Positions 17,930 through 26,915 of a stretch of 64,000 bases of DNA are shown in pieces. Source of the stretch: Eisenbergiella tayi. GTDB lineage: Bacteria > Bacillota > Clostridia > Lachnospirales > Lachnospiraceae. A model generated the notes under the pieces. It was not told the DNA's origin. It searched no databases and saw only the letters and a program-made list of their open reading frames with translations. Positions within the stretch are counted from its first letter, which is position 1. Each line of letters begins with the position of its first letter. The DNA lies in the NCBI RefSeq assembly GCF_001881565.1, contig NZ_MPDJ01000005.1:830500-894499 (forward strand), read 5' to 3'. The position numbers were made by a program, and so were the translations under genes.

Positions 17930-18576
17930 AAAGCTTAATACTTAAAGACATCTATAACATACTCCATAATATGCGATCCATGGCTGTACTTCTGCTGTTT
18001 TTTATCATATTTATGATACCCCAGGGCGGAACGGCGGCTTATCAGGTTACCTGCTGCCTGCTGTGCAGTATGATGATAATGACAACTTTTTCTTTTGACA
18101 ATATTTCCAAGTGGGAAAAATACGCATTGGTTATGCCCATCACCAAAAAAGATCTGGTAACTGCAAAATTTCTTACCTTAATTATATTTTCTGTCTTTGG
18201 TGCGGTAACCGGTTTTGTACTGGGTATTGCAGGAGGAGTTGTGTTCAAGAGTTTCCATATCAATTCCCCGGAAGAATGGATTACACTCCTGGCAGTGGCC
18301 GGTATAGGCATGGTCATCGGTATTTTCTTCGGAAGCCTGGTAATTCCTTTGCTCTTTAAATTCGGTGCGGAAAAAGCAAGAATGCTTTCCATTGCCGCTT
18401 TTGCAGCCCCTGCCGCTATTGGCATGGCTCTGTATAAACTGCTCGATATGTTTGGTATTCCTCTTTCCGAGAAGTTTATTACCAATCTGCTGTATCTCTC
18501 TCCCCTGCTTGTTATTGTATGGGTATATGCCATGTACCTTATCAGCTGCCATATCTTCCAAAAGCAGGATATCTGA
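17926..18576 (+). CDS. ABC-2 type membrane permease
   Basis: A 216-residue membrane protein with about six hydrophobic segments and the family-typical short cytoplasmic stretch KWEKYALVMPITKKDLVTAKF. It is the membrane partner of the ATPase just upstream, and together with the GntR repressor they form a three-gene operon ended by the terminator at 18623-18669. The substrate cannot be read from sequence; related systems export peptides or protect against envelope-active compounds. Confidence 0.85.
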   Translation: MKSLILKDIYNILHNMRSMAVLLLFFIIFMIPQGGTAAYQVTCCLLCSMMIMTTFSFDNISKWEKYALVMPITKKDLVTAKFLTLIIFSVFGAVTGFVLGIAGGVVFKSFHINSPEEWITLLAVAGIGMVIGIFFGSLVIPLLFKFGAEKARMLSIAAFAAPAAIGMALYKLLDMFGIPLSEKFITNLLYLSPLLVIVWVYAMYLISCHIFQKQDI

Positions 18577-18622
18577 ATCCGGCAGCGGATGATATACACT
18601 CCGACGCCCCATTAAAGTACGC

Positions 18623-18669
18623 AAAAATCAGGAAAGAAACCTACAAAACGAGTTTCTTTCCTGATTTTT
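18623..18669. terminator. Bidirectional terminator between convergent operons
   Basis: AAAAATCAGGAAAGAAAC (18623-18640) and GTTTCTTTCCTGATTTTT (18652-18669) are exact reverse complements with an 11-base loop, giving a T-run on both strands. It serves the ABC operon on plus and the WxL locus on minus. Confidence 0.92.
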
Positions 18670-18745
18670 CATTTACATAGAGTGAAGGTGCCGCTCAATC
18701 ATCTAAAATGATGATTTTGCGACACCCCCTTGTATTGATGTTATA

Positions 18746-21052
18746 TTATGGCGCATCTACTAGTTCCCAATGAATGGTAGTGGTATAATTTACGCCGCTG
18801 TATATTTCCCCGGGAAAGAGGTTAAGCAGAATGCCCTCCCCGTCGCTCCACTGTACCGTGTGTTCTCCCGGCGTGCCGCCAGTTTGGCGGTAAATTGTCA
18901 TAGGCGCTTCATTTAAAGGGAATGGAGCACTGCCGGCCCTCCGGAACACCACGGCATTGTCGAGCCGCCTGGGAAGTCCGTCCACCTGTGCCGTCAATGG
19001 CTGTATAAGGCTGGCGTCTATGCGCCAACCGGTTGGCTTGGGGCGGGTGTCGCCTACAGTAAGGGCGAATTCATCCCCTTGCGGGTCCGCCAGGGTGTGG
19101 ATTTCGGGAACCGGTATACTGCCGAATTGCAGCTGCTCCGGCACAGATAAAAAGGAAAGCCTGAATTGTCCCGAATCCTGCACAACAGCTGTTTTTCGCA
19201 CGGCTATGCCCTTGGCGCTTGCTGTAATGGTTACCACGCTGTCCGCCTTCAGCGTTCCGCCTGTCACGGGAAGCAAATACTGTCCGTAGGCGCCGGCAAT
19301 TCCGTCTGTTGTCCCATCCTTGCCGTCATTCAGGGTATAGGCGGCTGACAATGCCGCACCGGAGGAAGTATGGCCGGAAAGGGCAAGGCTTTGGCTGTCA
19401 GGCGTATCGATATCCAGCGTCATGGAACCCAAGGCGACAAGCTGATTTTTTTCCAGGTTAAAGTTTTGGGTATCCAGGGCGGAAACCACCGGATCATCGC
19501 CGGTCAGGTTGGAAGTAAGGCTCTTAATTGTAGTGTCGTAGGCAGCTGTCATAACCAGCGTTTCGCCGTCGGATTTGTTCCATATATGGTCGGGCAAATC
19601 ATCTGTGCCGCCGGAAACAGGCCAGCCTGTGGACTGCCAAAGGTTCAGAGCCGATGTGCGGATGGAAAGCGTGCCCGCACCGGTAAAGCGCAGCGGAACC
19701 CCGGCTGAGCTGTAAAGGAAAACCCGCTCGGGCTGGTTCCATATCACCTGGGCATTGGAATTGGTCATCCGCAGGGGAATGCCATCCGTACCGGTGCGCA
19801 CAATGGTGGCTGAGCTTCCCGGTTCCATTTGAAACAGGCTGGATATGCGCAGGGCCGCCAGGCTTTCCCTGGTGTCCTGACAGATGTTGAGAGCCGCATC
19901 GGATTCCACAAGGAAGCGTCGAACCCGGTAATCGCCGGCAGTAAAGCCATAGCGGCTGCTGGTAAGATGGAAGGCAGAGCCGGAGCACAGCGTGACGTCG
20001 GGGGTCTGGCCGTTTGTGCCCAAAAATCCGTAATCAGTGTTGACAGTCACCTCTGCGCCGTCAAGAACAGTCAGCGTGGAAACACTGCTTGTCAGCTGAA
20101 GGACGGGATGGTTTGTGCCAGCGGCGCTGATATGAATCGTACCGGAAAATTCCGCGTACATGGTTTCGGCAATTTCGCCGCTCATGCCGCTGACAGGACG
20201 AAGGGTATAAGTGCTGTCGGCCAGGCGGGTAGTGCCGCTGCGGTTGTAAACCGGCTGGGGACCGGTATAGTCCACATTTTCATGGATTATGGCGATACCG
20301 GAAATGGAATCCGCCACCCAGACGACACCATAATAATTGGCACCATGAATATCCAGGTTTCGCAGAGTGACTGATTGGATTCCCGCACTGCGTACCCGGA
20401 TCGAGGTGCTGTCATTGGCAGAGGCATATTGGGTAAAGCGGTAACGCCCGCCCTCCGGCGGGGCGCCGTCGATGAGCACATCAGTCTTATTGGGATGAAT
20501 GTCAATGCCGGTTCCGTCTGCGGTAATGTTGTCGCCCAGGTAGATAGTGGTGTAACCGTTGTCGCCGGACAAAGCCTGTTTCAGTTCGTCATAAGTATAA
20601 ACTTCAATGGTGGTTTCGTTAAGGATCCGTCCAAAAGTCAGGGCTTCCCCGTCGGATTCCGTCTCTGATTCGACGGTTTCCAGATTTGCTTCGGTGAGTT
20701 CTTCCTCTGATTCACCGGACTCTCCATCTGTTTCCGTCGGCAGTAAATTGTCGTCAGCAGGCGCTTCGGTTGAATTTTCCGCAGGAAATTCGCTCTCGGA
20801 GGATTCCGGCGGCGGGAGCATCTCCTCTTCAGGAGGGGCTTCACCCGGCATTTCGCCTGAAGGCGGTGAATCACTGTTCCCAGGTTCCTCCTCAGCCGGG
20901 TTGCTGTTCTCAGGCAGCACATTCCCCTCCGGGAGCTGTACGACGTTGAAATCTCCCGGAAGGTTCGTGGCAGAAGCAGGCAGCCCCGCACGAAAAACGA
21001 GGGCCAGCACTGTCAGGATCATCAGCAGTATTTGCAAGGTTTTATTGCGCAT
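18746..21052 (-). CDS. Secreted beta-helix surface protein with C-terminal WxL domain
   Basis: A 768-residue exported protein. It has a signal peptide (about 1-28, cleaved near PASA), then an acidic Pro/Glu/Ser-rich stalk (about 30-145), then a long region of short beta repeats (about 150-560) like the pectate-lyase-type adhesive domains of WxL and LPXTG proteins (YDELKQAL, TIYLGDNI, VTLRNLDIHG). The last 140 residues look like a WxL domain: LQFGSIPV, LTVGD, GWRIDASL in the place of the first WxL motif, and the terminal IHWELVDAP with Trp762. WxL domains bind peptidoglycan non-covalently. It is last in the three-gene locus and has a clear AAAGGAG RBS. The first motif is degenerate (WRI). Confidence 0.82.
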   Translation of the reverse strand: MRNKTLQILLMILTVLALVFRAGLPASATNLPGDFNVVQLPEGNVLPENSNPAEEEPGNSDSPPSGEMPGEAPPEEEMLPPPESSESEFPAENSTEAPADDNLLPTETDGESGESEEELTEANLETVESETESDGEALTFGRILNETTIEVYTYDELKQALSGDNGYTTIYLGDNITADGTGIDIHPNKTDVLIDGAPPEGGRYRFTQYASANDSTSIRVRSAGIQSVTLRNLDIHGANYYGVVWVADSISGIAIIHENVDYTGPQPVYNRSGTTRLADSTYTLRPVSGMSGEIAETMYAEFSGTIHISAAGTNHPVLQLTSSVSTLTVLDGAEVTVNTDYGFLGTNGQTPDVTLCSGSAFHLTSSRYGFTAGDYRVRRFLVESDAALNICQDTRESLAALRISSLFQMEPGSSATIVRTGTDGIPLRMTNSNAQVIWNQPERVFLYSSAGVPLRFTGAGTLSIRTSALNLWQSTGWPVSGGTDDLPDHIWNKSDGETLVMTAAYDTTIKSLTSNLTGDDPVVSALDTQNFNLEKNQLVALGSMTLDIDTPDSQSLALSGHTSSGAALSAAYTLNDGKDGTTDGIAGAYGQYLLPVTGGTLKADSVVTITASAKGIAVRKTAVVQDSGQFRLSFLSVPEQLQFGSIPVPEIHTLADPQGDEFALTVGDTRPKPTGWRIDASLIQPLTAQVDGLPRRLDNAVVFRRAGSAPFPLNEAPMTIYRQTGGTPGEHTVQWSDGEGILLNLFPGEIYSGVNYTTTIHWELVDAP

Positions 21053-21074
21053 GGGGCTCCTTTCGGTCTGTTTG

Positions 21075-22235
21075 TTATGGGGCCGGGGGATAAATTTGCC
21101 GGTCTTTTTCGCGGCGTACCAGCAGCAGGATGATCATAAGCAGGATCAAGACGAGGATACTCGTGCCGATTAAAAGAGCCATCATCCAGGAACCTTCCGA
21201 GGAAGGATGTGCGGCTGTGCCGGGCAAAGCCGTGTTGAGTTCGTCGGCCTGTACACTGCCTACCGTGAATGGTTGGAGAAAAGACCAGCTCTCCCCTTCG
21301 TAGTCCAGCGTAATCTCACTCTCATAATTGCCGGGCTTAAGCTGGGGAATGTCTCCCCCGGCGTTTTCCGTTCCGTGTGTAAATGGGGCAATATTCTCCG
21401 AGGCGTTATCCGTTCCGGAATTGCCCGATATTGGCGTTACGCCCAGAGGCATCACCGAGTTTGGAGCCATATCCACGCCCCGACGGGTAAATTCGCCTGC
21501 TATCCTGCCGCTCTCGTCCCGTACAACTATGTGCAAATCCACACCTTTCGCAATGGCAGCCTCTTTGTTGCGGATGAAGTGGATCATGGCAGGACGGTAG
21601 TTGACGGTTCCGGCCTCCACACTTACCAGTTCAAAACCTGGCTGTACATCCACATCCGTTTCACTCAGTTTTACACCCAGCACATAGCTATATATGTTTT
21701 GCAGGGTCACCCCTTCGGCGGGGGCGTTGTCTTCAGGCCGCTGGGTAAACACCAGACCGCCCAAAACCACGCCGTCATATGCTTCGGCGGGCATGTCGAT
21801 AGTGATGCGTGCCATGGCAGCGCTATGCGCCTCAATGACTATGCTGGTATCCTCGGGCGCTGCAATCTCGGAGAAAGGTATTTTCAGTGTCTCATCCCGG
21901 ATGTCCGGCGTTTTGTAGTCAATGATACCGTTGCGGTTGGTGGATGCGCTGACAGCGGCCAGATCCACTGTGATAACCTTGTCACTTTCATTTACGACCT
22001 CCACCTCCAGTGTTTGGGACTGTCCTGGCTGCATACGCAGGTCAAAGTAACTCAGGTTATTACTAATCTGGTTGTCCGGCAGCACGGCGCGCACATAATA
22101 GCCAATACCATCTGTCTGGCCGGCAGCCGCCTGCGCCCGAAGAGCTGGGATAATTCCCAGCGGCATCAGGACGATCATAACCATGATGAACAGAAGTTGG
22201 GCCAGTATTTTTTTCTGCAGCTTCTTTAAAAACAT
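21075..22235 (-). CDS. DUF916/DUF3324 (WxL-interacting) membrane-anchored protein
   Basis: A 386-residue protein. It has a signal peptide (about 1-37), a DUF916 beta domain (GYYVRAVLPDNQ, YFDLRMQPGQSQTLEVEVVN), a DUF3324 domain (about 180-330) and a transmembrane helix (about 348-372) with a short basic tail RREKDR. This is the architecture of the WxL-interacting protein that accompanies WxL proteins in Enterococcus, Listeria and lactobacilli, where DUF916 binds peptidoglycan and DUF3324 binds partners. It lies between the two WxL-domain genes, so the three probably form one surface complex anchored to the membrane. Confidence 0.92.
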   Translation of the reverse strand: MFLKKLQKKILAQLLFIMVMIVLMPLGIIPALRAQAAAGQTDGIGYYVRAVLPDNQISNNLSYFDLRMQPGQSQTLEVEVVNESDKVITVDLAAVSASTNRNGIIDYKTPDIRDETLKIPFSEIAAPEDTSIVIEAHSAAMARITIDMPAEAYDGVVLGGLVFTQRPEDNAPAEGVTLQNIYSYVLGVKLSETDVDVQPGFELVSVEAGTVNYRPAMIHFIRNKEAAIAKGVDLHIVVRDESGRIAGEFTRRGVDMAPNSVMPLGVTPISGNSGTDNASENIAPFTHGTENAGGDIPQLKPGNYESEITLDYEGESWSFLQPFTVGSVQADELNTALPGTAAHPSSEGSWMMALLIGTSILVLILLMIILLLVRREKDRQIYPPAP

Positions 22236-22260
22236 AATCTCTCCTTTTGTTCAGGCTCCA

Positions 22261-22869
22261 TCAGGGCGTACTTTGCAGATTCCAGGTAAGGACAGCCTCG
22301 CTGTCGCCTTCCTCTGCAGTTCCGGGATACACAGTCAGTGTGGTATTTCCGGCGATCCATTCCAACTCCCATACACCCATGCCGGATTTTTCTTCGGCAT
22401 TCCAAACACGGGTAACCGTTCCGTCGGAAGTCAATTCAATTTCGGTAACCTGCACCGGCGGCTTACCGAGGTTTTCGGCGTTGGTTTTCACGGTTGGAGC
22501 GGACGTATTAATCACGGCTCCGGCAAGGGTATCGCCCCCGTCTTCCTTCAGCTGGAATTTGGACAGAGCCACCGTCAGGCTCCAGCCTTCACCGCTGCCG
22601 CGTAAATCGCTGATACGCACGGGATCGCCAACACTTTCGGCGGTGTAGACCTGTACGGCAGCGGAAATTTCATGTTGCCCAAAGTCCAGGGCGGGCGCGG
22701 CCTGCAGCTTCAGGTCACCGGCTTTGAAGCTCACGACGGCCTGGGTATCTCCTGTGGTACTATCTCCGACTGCGGCGGCCTGCACCGGCTGATTTGTCAT
22801 GGTCAGAATCAGCGCTGCCAAAAGTGCAAGCAGCGTAATCTTTTTTCCAATTTGTTTTGTCTTATCCAT
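22261..22869 (-). CDS. Small WxL-domain surface protein
   Basis: A 202-residue secreted protein: signal peptide (about 1-32, ending VQAAA) and then one WxL domain. The first motif is GWSLTV (Trp96) and the terminal one is LTWNLQSTP (Trp196), with the usual LDFG and V-R-I-SDLR strands before the first. Such proteins attach to peptidoglycan without sortase. It is the first gene of the locus; the promoter and candidate operator lie at 22894-22967. Confidence 0.92.
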   Translation of the reverse strand: MDKTKQIGKKITLLALLAALILTMTNQPVQAAAVGDSTTGDTQAVVSFKAGDLKLQAAPALDFGQHEISAAVQVYTAESVGDPVRISDLRGSGEGWSLTVALSKFQLKEDGGDTLAGAVINTSAPTVKTNAENLGKPPVQVTEIELTSDGTVTRVWNAEEKSGMGVWELEWIAGNTTLTVYPGTAEEGDSEAVLTWNLQSTP

Positions 22870-22893
22870 TCTAAGTTTTCTCCTTTGTATTCA

Positions 22894-22967
22894 ATTTCGC
22901 AAATCTATACAAGCAAAATTTAGATTTACCTTGAAACCAAGTATACCAAATGCGAAATCGCGTACAA
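22894..22967 (-). promoter_or_regulatory. Promoter of the WxL locus with flanking inverted repeats
   Basis: On the minus strand TTGTAC (22967-22962), a 16-base spacer and TATACT (22945-22940) form a good promoter. ATTTCGCA (22894-22901) and TGCGAAAT (22951-22958) are reverse complements 49 bases apart; one lies in the promoter spacer and the other downstream of the start. They could be sites for the neighbouring LuxR-type regulator or another protein. Confidence 0.6.
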
Positions 22968-22981
22968 CACCCTTTTGAATA

Positions 22982-23009
22982 TAAAAAAAAGCGGCGCTGA
23001 TACACCGCT
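22982..23009 (-). terminator. Terminator of the LuxR-family regulator gene
   Basis: On the minus strand AGCGG pairs with CCGCT around a 10-base loop that can pair further, followed by eight T. It lies 56 bases after the regulator's stop codon and isolates it from the WxL genes. Confidence 0.75.
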
Positions 23010-23064
23010 GTTTCTTACTCTCGTTTGGGTATTCCCTGCCGCTTTCCCGTAACATAACAGAAGG

Positions 23065-25581
23065 TCATATAATTTGATTTGCCATGGCGATGCGCACCGC
23101 ATCCGCACTGTTAATGGCTCCCAGTTTAGCAAATACCTGTTTGGTCATGCTTTTCACGGTATTCAGACTGATTTCCATACTGGCGCTGATTTCTTCCCGC
23201 GTAAGACCCTGGCTCAGATTCTCCAGCAGGTGGATTTCCCGTTTGCTGAGTCCGAAATTCTGTCGGAGATTCTGCTGCTGGTGATAGCGGCCTGTAAGGA
23301 AGGCGTGGCGTTTGGCGAAGGTAGAGGCTCGTGCGTGTACCTCTTCCAGCCAGCCGGAGGGAATACCCGGTATTCCAGTTTCACGGGCGCGCTGCAGCAG
23401 CGAGCGCGTGCGGTTGCCATATTCGATAAAAGGCATTACAATCCCATTTCCGCTGGCCAGTTTGTAGGCAGCCTTTAGCGCTGTGTCAGCGGAGGTGTGC
23501 TGCCTCAGATAATGATATGTTACCGCGCGGGATAACTGCACATATATTTGGGTAATCACAGCGCTTTTGCTTTTGGCCACTGCTTCAAACTGGTTCAGCA
23601 GAGCCAGTGCCTCGTGGTAATGACCATCAGCGATCAGGCAGCGCAGGCGTACCAGGAGCGCCCGCTCAATGCCTACCGGGGCGTGCCCATACTGCACGGC
23701 ATTGCGCACCCAGCCGGCTACGCGGTTTGTTTCGCCCAGCTCGGAATAAAACCATCCAAAGGTAATGTCCCAGATACCAAAGCCTGCGGCAGCATCCATT
23801 TTTTTGTATTCGTGCACATGCTTCAGCGTGTCCTGGATATTTTGGTACTCCCCCAGCACCGTGTAAATACGCAGCAGCATAAACAGCGCGTTGCCCGCAA
23901 TGTCATACTGGGACTTCGTTTGTGCCGTGTACAAAGCCTGATAGGCAGGTTCAATTGCTTTTCTGGCGTTTCCCGTCAAAAATTCAAACTCGCATTCGCA
24001 CAGGTGATCCAGCCCATAGCCTGCCCCGTGCAGTACCCGTGTCATTGGGGGTACTCCTGCGGCGAAGCAGGCCAGGCTTTTCTTCAGTTCACCTGCACGG
24101 GCACTCTGCAGGTTCAGGCCAGGGCCGAGATCCACCAGCCGCAGCTTGTTGTTCCAGCGGCTGCTGCCATTCGGCAGCAGATCGTCAGCCTTTTGAAACC
24201 ACACATCAAAATTGTTTTCTTCCCGCCCCAGCATGATAAGCCCCCGGGCGGCATAGCATTCCCCCAGCATGGCGGAACCCGGCGGCGTCTTTTCCAATTC
24301 CGTCTGTACCGCATCCAGGACGGCAGCCGCTTCCTCAAATCTCAGGTTGTTAGTCAGCATCACCGCCAGCAAAATACGGGTCATGGGGGTTTTACTGCGG
24401 AAGTGATCCGGCAGCCATTTGATTTGTTCAATAAGAAATTCCGCCTCTGTCTGGGTGTGCCGGGAAGCCTCAAAAAGCAGCAAAATATCCCATACCTCCT
24501 GGTGGCTGCCGATCCTGCGGTAATAATTTATTGCGTCATAGTAGTGGCCGTTTTCCCGGCACCATTCCGCTGCCCTTCGATAGGTTATAGTCACGTACTC
24601 TTCGTCGAGGGTGTGGCGCTTTTCCCGCAGGAATTCCAGGTACAGCGGGTGAAAATAAAACCGCCTGACACTCGCGTTGTACCGTATAAAGAGATTGCCG
24701 CCCATCAGCTGATCCAGATCCCGTCCTTTTTCCCCGCTTACGGCCTGTACCATACCCCGGGGGAACGACTCCAGCCCGGACAGAAGGATAAGCAGGGTTT
24801 GCTCTCTCGGCGTGTACTGGGAGAAAATCTCACGTTCAAACATGGCAAACAAACGTGGTTTGGAGACGGACAAGGCATCCATGGCGGCCTGTGTGCCTTC
24901 CCGCCGCATTACCATTTTCAGAAGGGACAGGGCGATAGGCCAGCCCGAGACATAACGATTGACGGCTGTGGCCTCTTCAAGGCTGACCTGCATATTGGAT
25001 GATGCAAACAAAGCCTGTGCCTCTTCATCGGTGAAGCACAAATCATCCGCACCTACCAGCTGCATCGGCATGGCCGCCTCGATGCCGGCAACCGGCCAGG
25101 AACGTGCAAGCAGAAGCAAACAGCTGTTTTCCAGCCGCGCGGCAATCAGGTTTGATAAAAAAGTCCTTACCTGGATGTCATCCACAAGGAAAAGGTCGTC
25201 AAACACAAACACAACCGCCTGTCTGTCGGTGTACAGATTCTCTGTCAGATCAGTAAGAAACACACTGAAGGCTTGCGAACTGTCCGGAAAGCCGAGCAGT
25301 TTCATTTTTTCCGCCAAGGCAGGGTGGTGCAGGGCAAAGGCAGCGGTCACGCTTTCCCAAAAACGGGAGGGGTTGTTATCCAGGGTCGTAAAATTGTACC
25401 AGACGGTGCGGTATTCAGATCGGGCCAGATAATCTGCGGCAGCTCGGGTTTTACCAAAGCCGGCACCGCCTTGCAGTACAGCCAGTGGTTTTTGCAGAGC
25501 CGACGCCAAAATGGATTCCACCCGCGGACGCCTGATTCCGTTTTCATTGCCTGATTGCTCATCCGGGACAGTATTCGCCAT
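23065..25581 (-). CDS. LAL (MalT-like) LuxR-family ATP-binding transcriptional regulator
   Basis: An 838-residue STAND-type regulator. It has an N-terminal ATPase with Walker A GGAGFGKT (residues 38-45) and Walker B FVFDDLFLVDD, a winged-helix part, a long helical TPR-like sensor region (about 340-760), and a LuxR helix-turn-helix at the end (LSKREIHLLENLSQGLTREE, then ISLNTVKSMTKQVFAKLGA). The start used is the ATG after GGAGGTG; the open frame begins ten codons earlier without an RBS. MalT-like proteins bind an inducer and ATP, oligomerise and activate transcription. It lies directly upstream of the WxL genes on the same strand and is the natural candidate to control them. Confidence 0.92.
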   Translation of the reverse strand: MANTVPDEQSGNENGIRRPRVESILASALQKPLAVLQGGAGFGKTRAAADYLARSEYRTVWYNFTTLDNNPSRFWESVTAAFALHHPALAEKMKLLGFPDSSQAFSVFLTDLTENLYTDRQAVVFVFDDLFLVDDIQVRTFLSNLIAARLENSCLLLLARSWPVAGIEAAMPMQLVGADDLCFTDEEAQALFASSNMQVSLEEATAVNRYVSGWPIALSLLKMVMRREGTQAAMDALSVSKPRLFAMFEREIFSQYTPREQTLLILLSGLESFPRGMVQAVSGEKGRDLDQLMGGNLFIRYNASVRRFYFHPLYLEFLREKRHTLDEEYVTITYRRAAEWCRENGHYYDAINYYRRIGSHQEVWDILLLFEASRHTQTEAEFLIEQIKWLPDHFRSKTPMTRILLAVMLTNNLRFEEAAAVLDAVQTELEKTPPGSAMLGECYAARGLIMLGREENNFDVWFQKADDLLPNGSSRWNNKLRLVDLGPGLNLQSARAGELKKSLACFAAGVPPMTRVLHGAGYGLDHLCECEFEFLTGNARKAIEPAYQALYTAQTKSQYDIAGNALFMLLRIYTVLGEYQNIQDTLKHVHEYKKMDAAAGFGIWDITFGWFYSELGETNRVAGWVRNAVQYGHAPVGIERALLVRLRCLIADGHYHEALALLNQFEAVAKSKSAVITQIYVQLSRAVTYHYLRQHTSADTALKAAYKLASGNGIVMPFIEYGNRTRSLLQRARETGIPGIPSGWLEEVHARASTFAKRHAFLTGRYHQQQNLRQNFGLSKREIHLLENLSQGLTREEISASMEISLNTVKSMTKQVFAKLGAINSADAVRIAMANQII

Positions 25582-25742
25582 TTCTTCACCTCCAGTCAAT
25601 TCGGCCAGCACTACAGCGTATGTGCCGGAATTTATTCATAGTATGTCCCTTTATCATGCATGTATTGCTGATCGTCAGCATTTTTTAAATGTTTTACGGT
25701 ATTCTATACATATACAACAACGGTTAAAAGAGTATTATCGCA

Positions 25743-25790
25743 CAAAAGACTGATAAACTGTGGCTTTTATGATTTAGCCACAGCCTATCA
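25743..25790 (-). terminator. Probable terminator of the AraC/GyrI gene
   Basis: CTGTGGCT (25758-25765) and AGCCACAG (25776-25783) form a perfect stem, extended by TGATA/TATCA across a 2x2 internal loop. On the minus strand it is followed by GTCTTTTG. A second small stem GGGAGT-TAATC-ACTCCC (25856-25872) lies nearer the AraC stop. The rest of the gap 25582-25927 holds no gene that I can support; the LuxR-regulator promoter should lie here. Confidence 0.6.
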
Positions 25791-25927
25791 GCCTGTGTAT
25801 GTCAACTATTGAAAGTACCGTGTAACAAATGGCATATACGGTGCTGTGAGAGGACGGGAGTTAATCACTCCCTCCTGCTCGATTATATCATTTTTCTATT
25901 TTACCTTTTTCCTTTGAATCCACGGCT

Positions 25928-26776
25928 TTAGCCCTTCTCTATCGGTATCCATATTTCCACAATAGATCCGCTCTCTTCGCCGCTGAAGCGTTCATCATAA
26001 TACTCCACACAATAATTTATCCCATTCAGGAGTTTTTCAGAATAACCTTCTTCATTCGAGGCCAGCCATTCATCCATGGCGTTATTTTCACTCTCATAAC
26101 CATTCGATACATAAACCTCAAAAGAAGCATAACGGCAGGGCGGCAGCTCCAATAATGTGTATGCGCTGTCCACTTTCCTGTCAGATACCACGTTTCCTGC
26201 ATAAACGGTACAACGTTCCCCTTCATACATGCGGACTTCATAGCCATGCCCTGATAAAGAGTTGCCCAAAGGTTTCTCTGCGCTCAGTTTTTCAAAAGCA
26301 TTCCATACATCCCATGTTTTACTGCCGTCCCCGCAGGTACCGGCAATGAGGATCCGATCACGTTTAATAATATTCGGATTAAGAAGAATTCCGCCTCTCA
26401 GCCTGTTGGTAAACCTCATAACCAGCTCATCCGCACTTATTATATCAGGCTGATATCCCTGTTTCCGGTATTCACTGGGAGAAATTCCCTGTAAATCACT
26501 GAAAGTTCTTGAAAATGCCTGTGCGGAATGAAAACCGCAGTTAAGGGCAATCTCCAAAATAGTATTATCCGTAGTGCCAAGCTGTCTGCAGGCAAAGAGA
26601 ATTCTTCTGTCCCGAATATATGCCGCCAGAGATTTCCCTACCACAGCTGTAAATAACCGGTGAAAATAATAGGGTGAAAAATAAAATTTCTCCGAAAGGC
26701 TTTCCAGATTTATCTTTTCATCCAGATGTCCGTCAATATACTTCAATGCCTCGCCAATTTTTGTGAAGTTGTTCAA
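25928..26776 (-). CDS. AraC-family regulator with GyrI-like effector domain
   Basis: A 282-residue regulator. The AraC DNA-binding domain is at the N-terminus (LESLSEKFYFSPYYFHRLF and LEIALNCGFHSAQAFSRTF, ending SPSEYRKQG), and the C-terminal 160 residues form a GyrI-like/AraC effector-binding domain ending in the typical VEIWIPIEKG. Such proteins sense small hydrophobic or cationic compounds and often control efflux genes. The MFS transporter gene lies just upstream on the same strand, with a 139-base gap, which fits drug- or metabolite-responsive control of efflux. Confidence 0.93.
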   Translation of the reverse strand: MNNFTKIGEALKYIDGHLDEKINLESLSEKFYFSPYYFHRLFTAVVGKSLAAYIRDRRILFACRQLGTTDNTILEIALNCGFHSAQAFSRTFSDLQGISPSEYRKQGYQPDIISADELVMRFTNRLRGGILLNPNIIKRDRILIAGTCGDGSKTWDVWNAFEKLSAEKPLGNSLSGHGYEVRMYEGERCTVYAGNVVSDRKVDSAYTLLELPPCRYASFEVYVSNGYESENNAMDEWLASNEEGYSEKLLNGINYCVEYYDERFSGEESGSIVEIWIPIEKG

Positions 26777-26915
26777 TACACCACCTCCGCGCTTCTTATG
26801 TAATAGCTACATGAATAGTATAAAAAACAAACTCCTTCCTGTCTTAACATTTTTTGCCACATTTTAAGCAATGGCTCCGGCTGTTTCCGATACCCTTTTT
26901 CGGTAATTTTACCAG

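Noticed and set aside
18746..21052. LPVTGG in the beta-helix protein as a sortase signal
   Set aside because: It lies within the protein, more than 150 residues from the C-terminus, without the hydrophobic segment and basic tail that a sorting signal needs.
23548..25002. A long plus-strand ORF opposite the LuxR-family regulator
   Set aside because: It is antisense to a gene with full domain structure and lacks an RBS or family features. The same applies to long shadow frames opposite YesM (4091-5365) and the hydrolase (61407-62510).
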